The notes: generated by a model from the letters alone, not told the origin. A stretch of 64,000 bases of DNA from Arthrobacter rhizosphaerae (GCF_023062595.1 NZ_JALLAN010000018.1:30123-94122); one strand, 5' to 3'. Shown: positions 9,043 through 18,362, counted from the stretch's first letter. Program-made: numbers and translations.

Positions 9043-9483
9043 TTACGAGCTGCTGGACTGCATCCTCTTGCGTTCCGAGATGTGCTCCACCAGTTCGCCC
9101 ACTTTCTCCTCAGAGTAGTTGCGGGCGATGTCTCCCTGGCTAATGATGCCTACCATCTTGTGGTCGGCAATAACCGGTAGACGCCGGATCTGGTACCTTT
9201 CCATCATTTCGATGGCTTCGTCAATGTTGGCGTCGGCGTCGACCCAGTGGGGCTTGCCGGTGGCGAGCTCGCGGGCCATCATCTCGCCTGGATCACGTCC
9301 AGCGGCAACGCACTTGAGCACGATGTCCCGGTCGGTGATCATGCCCTTCAATCTGCCGTCATCACCACAGATCGGCAACGAACCGCAGTCAAGATCCATC
9401 ATCATCCGTGCAGCATCCACGAGGGACTGATTTTCCGTAATACATCGGGCGTTCGTAGTCATGAATTCACGGACAGCACTCAT
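9043..9483 (-). CDS. CBS domain pair protein
   Basis: This 146-residue protein consists almost wholly of two CBS motifs in tandem, the first around residues 8-65 (REFMTTNARCITENQ...GMITDRDIV) and the second around 70-130 (IRRLPVIADHKMVGIISQGDIA). Such stand-alone pairs bind adenosine nucleotides or similar ligands and often respond to energy state or stress; the ligand here is unknown. A strong ribosome site (GAAGGAGGACC) precedes the ATG. The C-terminal tail is Ser-rich. It has its own terminator and seems to be a single-gene unit. Confidence 0.9.
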   Translation of the reverse strand: MSAVREFMTTNARCITENQSLVDAARMMMDLDCGSLPICGDDGRLKGMITDRDIVLKCVAAGRDPGEMMARELATGKPHWVDADANIDEAIEMMERYQIRRLPVIADHKMVGIISQGDIARNYSEEKVGELVEHISERKRMQSSSS

Positions 9484-9585
9484 TGGTCCTCCTTCATCGA
9501 TTGAAATATCGACGCAGGCCCCCGGCTTGCGCCGACAAATCCAGCCTACGCCTGGGCGTTCACCAAGTCGACGGCGGGAGGCCTC

Positions 9586-10080
9586 CTACTCGGCGATGTC
9601 CTCTGCCCAGAGCTCGGGGTGTTCCTGCTGGAAGGCCACCATCATGTCGATGCACCTCTGATCGTCCAGAACCACCACCTCGACGCCGCGGGACCGCAGG
9701 AGCTCAAACTCACCCGGGAAGGTCCGGGCCTCGCCCACTACCACCCGCGGAATCTTGAACTGGATGATGGTGCCTGTGCACATCGCACACGGGGCAAGGG
9801 TGGTGTACAGCGTCGTGTCCCGGTAACTCTTTTGCCGGCCAGCTGCGCGGAGGGCGGACATCTCCCCGTGGGCAATGGGGTCGCCTTTCTGTACACGCTC
9901 GTTGTGGCCACTGGCAATCACCTCGCCTCCCCTCGCCAGGGCTGCACCGATGGGAATTCCACCTTCTCGCAAGCTCTGCACAGCGGCATGGACGGCTGCT
10001 TCGAAGGCGGGACCGTCGGCCAAGAGGGCGTCCGCACGCGCAGGTGCGGGCTGGTTCGCGGAGGGCTGCTTGTCAGTCAT
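9586..10080 (-). CDS. Cytosine deaminase-like nucleobase deaminase (yeast FCY1 type)
   Basis: The 164-residue protein is a zinc-dependent cytidine deaminase-fold enzyme. The zinc site is His71 with the proton-shuttling Glu73 in AHGEMSAL, plus Cys98 and Cys101 in PCAMC. The segment TLYTTLAPCAMCTGTI, the VVVGEARTF stretch, the VVVLDDQRC strand and the WAEDIAE C-terminus line up with my recollection of Saccharomyces cytosine deaminase more closely than with TadA or guanine deaminase. I infer cytosine to uracil deamination in pyrimidine salvage. The first 25 residues are a variable Ala/Pro-rich extension. It is divergent from the nuclease-helicase gene and has no obvious partner. Confidence 0.8.
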   Translation of the reverse strand: MTDKQPSANQPAPARADALLADGPAFEAAVHAAVQSLREGGIPIGAALARGGEVIASGHNERVQKGDPIAHGEMSALRAAGRQKSYRDTTLYTTLAPCAMCTGTIIQFKIPRVVVGEARTFPGEFELLRSRGVEVVVLDDQRCIDMMVAFQQEHPELWAEDIAE

Positions 10081-10267
10081 ATGCCTCAGACCCTACCTCT
10101 CGGGACCCGGCTTCAACAGGCTGCTAATGCTGGAAGCAAAAATGTCAGCCGCCTTTGATAGCTTGGCAACAGAAGGTCGGCCAACGGAGTTAGCGCCTAC
10201 AAGCCAACTTAAGCCGGCACCAAGGTGGCAGCCATGTCACGACGCATCAATGAGGAGCGGGGACGCC

Positions 10268-13200
10268 GTGTTTCTTCTTGAACCAGAAGTTCCCGCGCGG
10301 GAACAGGACCTGGTGTTCTCCGCCAGTGACCTCGTGACAGCGGCCACGTGCGAATACCAACTGCTTCGGAAACTCGACGAAAAACTCGGACGATCCCCGC
10401 GCGCTATCTTCGAGACCGACGCGATGCTGGAACGAACAGCGAAGCTTGGCGACCTTCACGAACACAAAGTACTGGACAAGTTCATTGAAGAGTTCGGTCC
10501 TTGGGACCCGTCCCGGCAACGCGGCGTGTACGACGTCGCGCCCTCCGCTGAGATGGACCGCGCCACGCTGCGGGCCAAACATGCGGAATCCATCGCAGCT
10601 CTGCATTCAGGCGCCGACGTCGTTTTCCAGGCTGCGTTCTTTGATGGCACCTTCCACGGGCGCTCCGATTTTCTCGTGAAACAGCCTGACGGTCGGTACG
10701 CCGTTTACGACACCAAACTCGCCCGGCACGCAAAAGTCACGGCACTGCTCCAATTGGCTGCCTATGGTGATCAACTGCTGGGAGCAGGTCTGGAGCCCGA
10801 CCCGCTGGTTACGCTGATCCTTGGCGCCACAGTGATCACCGCTGATGGGAGCTTCGAGAACGTGCGCAGCAGCCACAAACTCGCGGACATCCTCCCGGTT
10901 TTCCGGGAGCGGCGTGAGCGTTTCCTGGAACTTGTTGGCGAGCACCGGGCTGTCCCGGTCCCCGTGAGCTGGGGGGCACCTGGAGTCGTGGCCTGTGGAA
11001 GGTGCGATTACTGCCAGGAACAGGTCAAGGCTACGGATGATGTCCTGCTGGTGGCCAGGATGAACTCCAGCCAACGCAAGAAACTTCAGGAGCAGGGTAT
11101 CTTTACTGTGCATCAGCTCGCGGAAGCAGATTTTCCCGACGCCAATCCCCCGCTCCTGAGGCTGCAGGACCAGGCACGGATGCAGACCGGTTTTGGGCCA
11201 GTGGACGGAAGCGTCAGCTACGTCAAGGACGGCGAAGAACACGCTCTGAGCTACCGAGTGATCCCCGAAAACACTTTGAGGGAACTGCCACCTCCTGACG
11301 ACGGCGACATCTTCTTCGACTTTGAAGGAGACCCCCTGTGGCAAGAAGATTCAACCGGCACCTGGGGTCTGGAGTATCTGTTCGGTGTGGTTGAAGCGCC
11401 GGTCAAGCCGGGCGTGGCCGGGGTGTTCAGGCCCTTCTGGGCACACACCCGCGCCGCCGAAAAACAGGCCTTCCTGGATTTCCTTGACTATGTACAAGAC
11501 CGGCGGGCCCAATACCCGGACATGCACGTTTATCACTACGCCGCCTATGAGAAGACGGCGCTGCGCAAACTCTCAGTGATGCACGTTGCTGGTGAAGACA
11601 TTGTCGATCAATGGCTCCGAGACGGGCTCTTGGTTGACCTCTATCAGACTGTCCGCAACAGTATCCGCATCTCCGAGAACTCCTACAGCATCAAGAGACT
11701 TGAGCCGCTGTACATGGGCAACAATCTCCGTTCCGGAGACGTCACTGACGCAGGGGCTTCTGTGGTCGCCTACGCTGATTTCTGCGAAGCACGCGATAAC
11801 GGACTGGACGATCTTGCGGCCGAAATCCTCGCCGGAATTTCGGACTACAACCAGTACGACTGCGTTTCCACGCTGGAACTGAGGAACTGGCTTCTTGGCC
11901 TCGCCCGCCAACACGGCATCGAGCCTGATTCATCGTCATCCGGCGATTTTTTAGCTGACTCCATACAAGCGGATCACTCTCCAAAACGTAAAGATAAAAG
12001 TGAGGCTGTGGCGGCTGCTAATGACCTCAGGAAATCGGAGATCGTCCTGCACACGTTCCTGGACGAGTGGGCAAAATCCCGGACGCAAGCCGCCAAGGTT
12101 GCCGGCACCATCGAGGACCGCGGGCCCGATCCTGATGCCCACGCCGTTGCTATGGTAGCCGCGGCCGTCAGCTATCACCGCCGCGAGCGGAAGTCGTTCT
12201 GGTGGGCCCACTTCGACCGCTGCGAGAACGGACCCGAGAGCCATCATCACGACCGGAATGTCTTCCTCGTCGAGCAGGCAGAAATCCTGGACGACTGGCG
12301 CAAAGAGGGAGGCAAGCTGCCCGAACGCAAAGTGAAGCTCACAGGCAGCGTCAGCGCAGGGTCGGATCTGCGTGTCGGCAGTACGTGGTTCCGAATGTAC
12401 GATCGCCCGCTCCCGCCCGGACTGAAAGGAACGGGGAAAGACGGCGGTGGGCGAGGCGGGTGGTTCGGAACGGAAATCCTGGAATTGGGGCATGAAGACG
12501 GTCAGGACACCGTCATCATCCGGGACCGGCTTCATCGCAAAATCGACCCCTACGCCTCTGTACCCATCGCCCTGACCGAGGACCAGCCCCTCGCCACCAA
12601 AAGTTTGGAGCAGGCTCTGGCTTCTCTGGCCGACCAGGTGGCAGCGTCCCTGTTGGACAGCAAACCGGGCCACCCCCTTTTCCCTGAACATCCGGGTCTG
12701 GATTTGGTCCGGAGGGTTCCGCCCCGCCTTCGGAACCGTGCTGCCCTACTGGAGGTCGGACAGGGACCGGACCGTTTTATCGATGCCATCACCGATGCTG
12801 TCCTGGATCTGGACCGCTCCTACCTGGCCGTTCAGGGCCCTCCTGGCACAGGAAAGACCCACGTAGGTTCCCATGTGATCGCGCGTTTGGTTCAACGTGG
12901 CTGGAAGGTAGGAGTCGTTGCTCAGTCTCATGCCGTGATCGAGAATCTTATGCGGACCGCTGTCCAAAAAGCTGGAGTGGACCCGGGCAGAGTCGCCAAA
13001 GACGTCAAGCACAGCGACTCCCTTCCGTGGGACAACCGATCTGCCGCCGATGTGGAACGGCTCCTCAATTCCCCCGACGGGGCGCTGGTAGGCGGAACTG
13101 CCTGGACGATGACAGGGGCCACTGTCCCCGCCGGTTCGCTGGACCTCTTGGTCATAGACGAGGCCGGACAGTTCTCGCTCGCTAACACCTTGGCAGTTGC

Positions 13201-13957
13201 TCAAGCCAGCCCTCGCCTTTTGCTGCTCGGCGACCCGCAGCAGCTTCCCCAGGTAAGCCAAGGCACTCACCCTGAGCCCGTCAACGAGTCTGCACTGGGC
13301 TGGATTTCGGACGGCCACTCGACGCTGCCGCCCGAGCTGGGTTATTTTCTTGCGGACTCCTGGCGGATGACTACAGAGCTGTGCAGGGCAGTCTCAGAGC
13401 TCTCTTACGACGGACGACTGGAATCCTCACCGGCAGCGGATCAGCGCATGCTCGACGGTGTTCCGGCCGGAATCGAGACCGTTTTTGTCCCCCACAGCGG
13501 AAACACCACGTCCTCCGCTGAGGAAGCAACAGCAGTAGTCCAACAAGTCCACCGACACCTCGGGCTTAAATGGCACGACGACGGCGGGAGCCGCCTGCTG
13601 GGCGAAGCGGACGTTCTGGTCGTGGCGGCCTACAACGCTCAGGTAAACGTAGTCCGGGATGCCTTGGACGAGGCCGGGCTCAGAGCAGTTCGCGTCGGCA
13701 CCGTCGACAAATTCCAGGGGCAGGAAGCCGTCGTGGTGATCGTGTCCATGGCATGTTCTGCCGTCGCTGACGCTCCCAGGGGTATCGAGTTCCTGCTATC
13801 GCGGAACCGGATCAACGTTGCAGTTTCCCGGGCCAAGTGGCGCGCCGTGGTGGTGCGATCTCCCCAGCTGACAAACTACCTTCCCTCCCATCCGGAGGGC
13901 CTGGCGCAACTTGGCGGATTCATCGGCCTATGCCAGCGGGGAACCGCACCCAGCTAG
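10268..13957 (+). CDS. TM0106 family RecB-like nuclease fused to a Dna2/UPF1-like helicase
   Basis: I choose the GTG at 10268 because AGGAG lies ten bases before it; an ATG at 10250 in frame has no ribosome site. The 1229-residue product has three parts. Residues 1-250 form a RecB/Cas4-type PD-(D/E)XK nuclease with D134, D148-x-K150 and Q162xxxY166. It is framed by Cys28 and a later CxxCxxC (Cys243, 246, 249), the layout of iron-sulfur nucleases such as AddB and Dna2. Residues 345-545 form an RNase H-like exonuclease-type domain (FDFEGD at 350-355, NQYD531). Residues 845-1229 form a superfamily 1 helicase with Walker A GPPGTGKT (857-864), DEAG (964-967), DKFQGQE and a NRINVAVSRAK motif VI. 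A DNA-processing or defence role is plausible; none is established. Confidence 0.88.
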   Translation: MFLLEPEVPAREQDLVFSASDLVTAATCEYQLLRKLDEKLGRSPRAIFETDAMLERTAKLGDLHEHKVLDKFIEEFGPWDPSRQRGVYDVAPSAEMDRATLRAKHAESIAALHSGADVVFQAAFFDGTFHGRSDFLVKQPDGRYAVYDTKLARHAKVTALLQLAAYGDQLLGAGLEPDPLVTLILGATVITADGSFENVRSSHKLADILPVFRERRERFLELVGEHRAVPVPVSWGAPGVVACGRCDYCQEQVKATDDVLLVARMNSSQRKKLQEQGIFTVHQLAEADFPDANPPLLRLQDQARMQTGFGPVDGSVSYVKDGEEHALSYRVIPENTLRELPPPDDGDIFFDFEGDPLWQEDSTGTWGLEYLFGVVEAPVKPGVAGVFRPFWAHTRAAEKQAFLDFLDYVQDRRAQYPDMHVYHYAAYEKTALRKLSVMHVAGEDIVDQWLRDGLLVDLYQTVRNSIRISENSYSIKRLEPLYMGNNLRSGDVTDAGASVVAYADFCEARDNGLDDLAAEILAGISDYNQYDCVSTLELRNWLLGLARQHGIEPDSSSSGDFLADSIQADHSPKRKDKSEAVAAANDLRKSEIVLHTFLDEWAKSRTQAAKVAGTIEDRGPDPDAHAVAMVAAAVSYHRRERKSFWWAHFDRCENGPESHHHDRNVFLVEQAEILDDWRKEGGKLPERKVKLTGSVSAGSDLRVGSTWFRMYDRPLPPGLKGTGKDGGGRGGWFGTEILELGHEDGQDTVIIRDRLHRKIDPYASVPIALTEDQPLATKSLEQALASLADQVAASLLDSKPGHPLFPEHPGLDLVRRVPPRLRNRAALLEVGQGPDRFIDAITDAVLDLDRSYLAVQGPPGTGKTHVGSHVIARLVQRGWKVGVVAQSHAVIENLMRTAVQKAGVDPGRVAKDVKHSDSLPWDNRSAADVERLLNSPDGALVGGTAWTMTGATVPAGSLDLLVIDEAGQFSLANTLAVAQASPRLLLLGDPQQLPQVSQGTHPEPVNESALGWISDGHSTLPPELGYFLADSWRMTTELCRAVSELSYDGRLESSPAADQRMLDGVPAGIETVFVPHSGNTTSSAEEATAVVQQVHRHLGLKWHDDGGSRLLGEADVLVVAAYNAQVNVVRDALDEAGLRAVRVGTVDKFQGQEAVVVIVSMACSAVADAPRGIEFLLSRNRINVAVSRAKWRAVVVRSPQLTNYLPSHPEGLAQLGGFIGLCQRGTAPS

Positions 13958-13959
13958 AT

Positions 13960-13983
13960 GCACCGTCGCGGTGCGCCCGTTTT
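13960..13983 (+). terminator. Terminator after the nuclease-helicase gene
   Basis: GCACCG and CGGTGC form a six-bp stem with a TCG loop three bases after the stop codon, followed by GCCCGTTTT. It lies between convergent genes and best serves the plus-strand gene. Confidence 0.55.
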
Positions 13984-14013
13984 GCGGTACCCCGCTGCCA
14001 CTGCAGCTGGATA

Positions 14014-15084
14014 TTAGTTCTGGTACGCCGGGTAATCGGTATACCCCTCGGCACCATCACCGTAGAACGTTGCGGGGTTTGCCTCGTTCACGGGCAAACC
14101 TTCACGCCATCGGCGGACCAGGTCCGGGTTGGCTATAGCCGGTCGACCGACCACGACGGCATCGGCGTGACCGTCGGCCACCAGACCCATAGCCTCATCG
14201 CGGGTGGTCACCATCCCGAAGCCGGAGTTGACCAGGAACGGTCCCCCGAAGCGCTTCCTGAGGCCCTGAATCAACTCGCCTGAAGGATCCTGGTGGAGGA
14301 TGCTCAGGTACGCGAGGTTCAGCGGCTCGATCGCATCAACCAACGCTCCATAGGTGGCCAGGACATCGGATGCGTCCGTTTCCAGAACGCCCTGAATGTT
14401 GTGTTCCGGCGAGATGCGGATACCCACGCGGTCGCCGCCGACCACAGCAGCCACAGCTTGGGCAACCTCGATGACGAAGCGGGCACGGTTCTCAGGAGAG
14501 CCACCGTAAACGTCATCGCGCTGGTTGGATGCCGGGCTGAGGAATTCATGAAGAAGGTAACCGTTGGCGGAGTGAAGCTCGACGCCGTCGAAGCCTGCCG
14601 AAACGGCGTTCACTGACGCTTGAACGAACTCCTGAATAATTGCAGGCAGCTCCCCTGTTCCCAGCGCCCGGGGCTTCGGGTAGGCCAGTTTGCCCAGCGG
14701 TGTGTGAATTTCGCCGTCGATGGCGATGGGGCTCGGAGCGATCACTTCATACCCACCGTTGACGGCTTCATGGCTGACCCTGCCGGCGTGCATGATTTGG
14801 GCGAAAATCCGGCCACCTTCGGCACGGACGGCTGACGTAACGTTTCCCCATCCTGCCTGCTGCGCATCCGTAACGAGTCCGGGCTGGCCCGAATATCCCT
14901 GGCCTGCATGGCTGGGATAGATTCCCTCGCTGACAATGAGCCCCAAAGAGGCCCGCTCGCGATAATGCTCTGCCACTAAGGGTCCCGGAACACCCTCTTT
15001 TCCTGCACGGACGCGGGTCAACGGTGCCATTACAAGCCTGTTGGGCAGTTCGAGCTCGCCAAGAGTCAGCGGAGAAAACAACAT
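14014..15084 (-). CDS. Old Yellow Enzyme family alkene reductase
   Basis: The 356-residue FMN-dependent ene-reductase starts at the ATG at 15084, preceded by AAAGGA; the extra 26 upstream codons are unlikely to be used. The family fingerprint HSANGYLLHEFL carries His171 and Asn174, which bind the substrate's electron-withdrawing group, and Tyr176 follows. PLTRVRA near the N-terminus and the NQRDDVYGGS loop are also typical. It matches the NemA/XenB-like class that reduces activated alkenes, nitrate esters or N-ethylmaleimide with NAD(P)H. It acts in the cytosol. No adjacent TetR-type repressor, common beside such genes, is visible. Confidence 0.92.
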   Translation of the reverse strand: MLFSPLTLGELELPNRLVMAPLTRVRAGKEGVPGPLVAEHYRERASLGLIVSEGIYPSHAGQGYSGQPGLVTDAQQAGWGNVTSAVRAEGGRIFAQIMHAGRVSHEAVNGGYEVIAPSPIAIDGEIHTPLGKLAYPKPRALGTGELPAIIQEFVQASVNAVSAGFDGVELHSANGYLLHEFLSPASNQRDDVYGGSPENRARFVIEVAQAVAAVVGGDRVGIRISPEHNIQGVLETDASDVLATYGALVDAIEPLNLAYLSILHQDPSGELIQGLRKRFGGPFLVNSGFGMVTTRDEAMGLVADGHADAVVVGRPAIANPDLVRRWREGLPVNEANPATFYGDGAEGYTDYPAYQN

Positions 15085-15186
15085 GTGCAAATCCTTTGAT
15101 AGTGAAGAGGGTCCACCCTCCGCAACTTGTTTGCACAAGCAACTATTCCGCGTGAGACGCACATCACCTTTGGGCCCGACGAAGGG

Positions 15187-16110
15187 CTATGGGACGCTTG
15201 GGACTCCTGGGCAGCCTTGGCCTTGTGGGTTATCGATGCAATCGTCAGCGTAGTTGCGTGTGATCGATCTCCACACGCTGACGGTCTGGGGAGGTGAACT
15301 GAACTGCCCCTGCTCCGGGATAGGCAAGTCCGGTCCATTGTTTACCGAGTAGGTGCCTTGGAAGTAGGTGGTCAGCACAACCTGGAAGTCCCCGGTTTCG
15401 GTGTAAACGTGGCTGGTCCGGGTCTTTTCGCCCCAACGATCTTCTGGCAAAGGACCGCCCATCAACGTGGTGGGCCCAAGGCTTGCGCCGTCCCCGTAGT
15501 CCCATTGGAATTGCACCGGTTTTGCCACGATGGCGACGCTCTGCCCGAGCATGTCTACGGTGAAAGTCTGCTCTGCCGCTTCTGCATAAAAGTTGGTTTC
15601 GGCGCCCTTGAGCGTGTGCGGATTGGGCTGGATCCCTGAAGTACCTGCCACTACGGGTAATTGCTCAAACTTAGTCTGGATCTGTGCAGCGATCTGACCC
15701 AACACATCTGCTGGGTCTTCTGTGTAAACGCACCGGTCCGGCCTGATGGGCGACCACATTGGTGGATCGAAAACTCGAAGCGATGAGAACCAACGTACAG
15801 GCCTTCCCGATTCTCCCTCGTCACATTCAGGAGCACCGGCAAGACAGGCGACGTCGTAGTTGTTTTTACCGCCGTCAAGACACAGGTACTCGAATTTATA
15901 GAGATTGGGGTCGTCCGGGATAGCACTCGGAGAATCCACCCAGACCCCTTGTCCCGGATCGAATCGCCAGACTCCAATTCCGGGTCCATTCCATGACAGA
16001 TCGGAATCTCCTTCTTGTGCTTTCGCTACGGGCAGGTAACCCAAGGTACCGAAAGCCAGGAAAGCTAGAACGATTAGCCATGACAGCGTTTTCCTCCCCC
16101 AGGAATCCAC
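15187..16110 (-). CDS. Secreted PKD-domain protein
   Basis: The product is 307 residues from the GTG at 16110, three bases after the stop of the upstream lipoprotein gene, so translation is probably coupled. An N-terminal hydrophobic segment (LSWLIVLAFLAFGTLG) with a likely cleavage site after AKA indicates export. Residues 195-285 look like a PKD-type immunoglobulin fold: QFQWDYGDGASLG, then SHVYTETGDFQVVLTTYF, the classic WDYGDG...HxY...G.Y/FxV pattern. Several cysteines in the central part may form disulfides. PKD domains mediate protein or surface contacts outside the cell. The function is unknown, but the pairing with a DUF6318 lipoprotein suggests a joint envelope role. Confidence 0.75.
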   Translation of the reverse strand: MDSWGRKTLSWLIVLAFLAFGTLGYLPVAKAQEGDSDLSWNGPGIGVWRFDPGQGVWVDSPSAIPDDPNLYKFEYLCLDGGKNNYDVACLAGAPECDEGESGRPVRWFSSLRVFDPPMWSPIRPDRCVYTEDPADVLGQIAAQIQTKFEQLPVVAGTSGIQPNPHTLKGAETNFYAEAAEQTFTVDMLGQSVAIVAKPVQFQWDYGDGASLGPTTLMGGPLPEDRWGEKTRTSHVYTETGDFQVVLTTYFQGTYSVNNGPDLPIPEQGQFSSPPQTVSVWRSITRNYADDCIDNPQGQGCPGVPSVP

Positions 16111-16113
16111 TCA

Positions 16114-16773
16114 CTATCCGCCTAATCTGTCGACGTTGGTGACTAACCAGGCGCCGCTGATGAACTTAGCTATGAGCAGGTCACCGAGCATGCTCGTTTC
16201 CTGGACGGTTTGCCCAACGGTTGAATCCGCATTCCGAAGCGTTCCTGCACGTTGTTGAGACTGAACAGCAACTTGATATTCTCCTGCAGGTGTCTGCGTG
16301 AACTTCGTTTGGAGTGCGTGAACTTCGATCCTTGCCCCTTCAACCCAGCGTCCCTCGATGTTCCATTTCTCCACGGCTGGAAAGATCTTCTCGCACATAG
16401 CACAGGAGGAGCCGGGAGCTGCGAGAGCCCTGATCGGCTCAAGGTTGCCTGTCTCATATGCGTAGTTCAGCAGCGCGTACCAGTACTTTGCGAAGGCCTC
16501 CAGCCCCTCCTTGGTCTCCGCCTTGGCTGCTTCAGGCATAACCGGGACAGGGACGTTCTGCGCCTTGCCCTTTGAATCGGCTGGCTTGTAGGCAGCGCTG
16601 GGAGTCGGCGTAGGGCTTGCACTGGATGGTGACTGGGATGGTGCGGGGGTCGAGGGTGTCCCGCTTCCGCCCGGGGCGCCGCCACCGCACGCTGAGACCG
16701 CCACTGCGCCGGCGGTGACCGCCGCTGCCGCTAGAACACGTAGGCGCATGTGGACGGAATTGCGAGCAGTCAT
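16114..16773 (-). CDS. DUF6318 family lipoprotein
   Basis: I start it at the ATG at 16773 (MTARNSV), which follows GGGGGA; the upstream frame start at 16818 is less likely. The 219-residue protein has a lipoprotein signal peptide with lipobox VSAC, then a Ser/Pro/Thr-rich linker of about 45 residues. The folded part follows (KEGLEAFAKYWYALLNYAYETGN...CAMCEKIF), which is the DUF6318 pattern with a CxxC-like pair. It should be anchored to the outer face of the membrane. The family has no known function. The next gene, a PKD protein, follows after three bases, so the two form an operon. Confidence 0.8.
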   Translation of the reverse strand: MTARNSVHMRLRVLAAAAVTAGAVAVSACGGGAPGGSGTPSTPAPSQSPSSASPTPTPSAAYKPADSKGKAQNVPVPVMPEAAKAETKEGLEAFAKYWYALLNYAYETGNLEPIRALAAPGSSCAMCEKIFPAVEKWNIEGRWVEGARIEVHALQTKFTQTPAGEYQVAVQSQQRAGTLRNADSTVGQTVQETSMLGDLLIAKFISGAWLVTNVDRLGG

Positions 16774-17081
16774 GAGCAGCTGTCCCCCGATAGTTTTCGT
16801 GACTCTTGGTCCGAACAATGCTTAAAGGGTAGCTGAGGTGACAATTACTAGGTCAAAGTTATCCACAGGCACCTGAAGTAGCTTTCTACCACCACCGCAC
16901 CCAAATAAAAAGTCATATGGAGGGAAGACAACGCAATAAAACGTCCATCACGAAGAATTCGCAAGGAAAGGGATCGTTTATCCAGCGCCAGCCAACAAAT
17001 TGCATTTCCCAGAACTCGGCGCCCCCACTGCATCAAAGGCCGGGGAACCCGCGGAGGCACCCGGAAACTTAGACTGGAACC

Positions 17082-17510
17082 ATGGCAGATCGGCTGACAC
17101 CTGAGCGTCGTAGCTGGAATATGTCCCGGATCAGAGGCAAAAACACCAAACCAGAGATGCTGGTGCGCCGTTTTCTGCACGCCAAGGGGTACCGCTACCG
17201 CCTTCACGGGATGGCGTCCGGCGGAAAGCTGCCCGGGAGGCCGGACCTTGTCTTTGCCAGCCGGCGCAAAGTCATCTTTATCAACGGCTGCTTCTGGCAC
17301 TTTCATGAGTGCCGGGTAGGCCAACATGCGCCAAAGGCCAATGCAGACTTCTGGGAAATCAAGCGGACTAAGACCAGAAAGCGCGACGCCGATCAGCGCC
17401 TCCAGCTGGAACGGTCAGGTTGGGAAGTGCTCACCGTGTGGGAATGCGAGCTCAAGAATCTGACACAACTCGAACACCAACTGGACGAGTTCCTGTCAGC
17501 TGGCGCCTAA
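17082..17510 (+). CDS. vsr: Very short patch repair endonuclease Vsr
   Basis: This is a 142-residue Vsr homologue. The conserved start SRIRGKNTKPE is followed by PGRPDLVF with the catalytic Asp55, and by INGCFWHFHEC, whose Cys70, His75 and Cys77 fit the zinc site together with the cysteine in VWECEL. Vsr nicks DNA 5' of the T in T:G mismatches left by deamination of 5-methylcytosine. No cytosine methyltransferase lies in this window, so it is an orphan here. A TAGACT hexamer ends six bases before the ATG, so the message may be leaderless; no clear ribosome site is present. Confidence 0.93.
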   Translation: MADRLTPERRSWNMSRIRGKNTKPEMLVRRFLHAKGYRYRLHGMASGGKLPGRPDLVFASRRKVIFINGCFWHFHECRVGQHAPKANADFWEIKRTKTRKRDADQRLQLERSGWEVLTVWECELKNLTQLEHQLDEFLSAGA

Positions 17511-17517
17511 AGGTGAA

Positions 17518-18261
17518 TCATTCCTGAGAAGGAGCGAGCCTGTAACCAATGCCTCTGACCGTCTGTAGCCAGCGGGGGTTCTGTGGAGTGTCGCCTAGCT
17601 TCTTCCGCAGGTTTCCCATGTGGACCTCAACGGACCGTTCGTCGGCGTCGGAAATGTACCCGCCGACGTCGTACGGCTCGTCGCGAAGCCGGCGCACCAG
17701 CTCCGATTTTGTCCGGACGCGCCGTCCTGCTTCCAGCAGCGAATACAAAAGTGTGAACTCGGTCCGGGTCAGGTTGAGCTCCACCCCGTCCACAACGACC
17801 GTTCGTGCCTCGTAGCTCAGTTCCAGGCCATTATGGACAATCAGCTGCTCAGAGGAAGGGGCAGCTGCAGGTTCGGATGCGGGAGAATCTGACCGGGGGC
17901 GCCGCATCATCGCCGCGACACGCGCACGCAGTTCCCTGGGACGGAATGGCTTGGTGAGATAGTCATCCGCGCCGGACTCGAGGCCGATAAGGGTATCCAG
18001 CTCTTCGGCACGCGCCGTAAGCATCACGATGTAAGCATCAGAGAACTGGCGGATCTGCCGGGCAACCTCAAAGCCGTCGATATCGGGCAGGCCAAGATCC
18101 AGGGTAATAACGGCCGGATTCAGCCTTTTGGCTGCTTCGACGCCCTCTGAACCAGTACTGGCAGCGTGCACATCAAAACCGGCCTGCGCCAGGACGACAC
18201 GCACGAGTCCTCGAATGTCCTCGTCGTCTTCAATGACAAGACCTACACGTGATTCGCTCAT
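17518..18261 (-). CDS. OmpR-family response regulator
   Basis: The 247-residue protein has a receiver domain with acidic pocket Asp12/Asp13, phosphoacceptor Asp55 (TLDLGLPD), the switch threonine in MLTARA and the lysine in YLTKPF. After a short Ser/Ala linker comes a winged-helix DNA-binding domain (residues ~145-243, LTRTEFTLLYSLLEAGRRV). It is a cytosolic transcription factor. It is divergent from the histidine kinase gene starting about 100 bases away, so the two form a two-component pair sharing one control region. It converges with vsr, whose stop is eight bases from its own. The target genes and the signal are unknown. Confidence 0.92.
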   Translation of the reverse strand: MSESRVGLVIEDDEDIRGLVRVVLAQAGFDVHAASTGSEGVEAAKRLNPAVITLDLGLPDIDGFEVARQIRQFSDAYIVMLTARAEELDTLIGLESGADDYLTKPFRPRELRARVAAMMRRPRSDSPASEPAAAPSSEQLIVHNGLELSYEARTVVVDGVELNLTRTEFTLLYSLLEAGRRVRTKSELVRRLRDEPYDVGGYISDADERSVEVHMGNLRKKLGDTPQNPRWLQTVRGIGYRLAPSQE

Positions 18262-18362
18262 CGCAGCCCCCTCAGTCCGCTAGCCCCCGTCTGCAGTATA
18301 GCTCCCGACGGATACCCTGTTGTTATGGATGCAGAAACCCACCCTATTTCGGCATTATGCGC

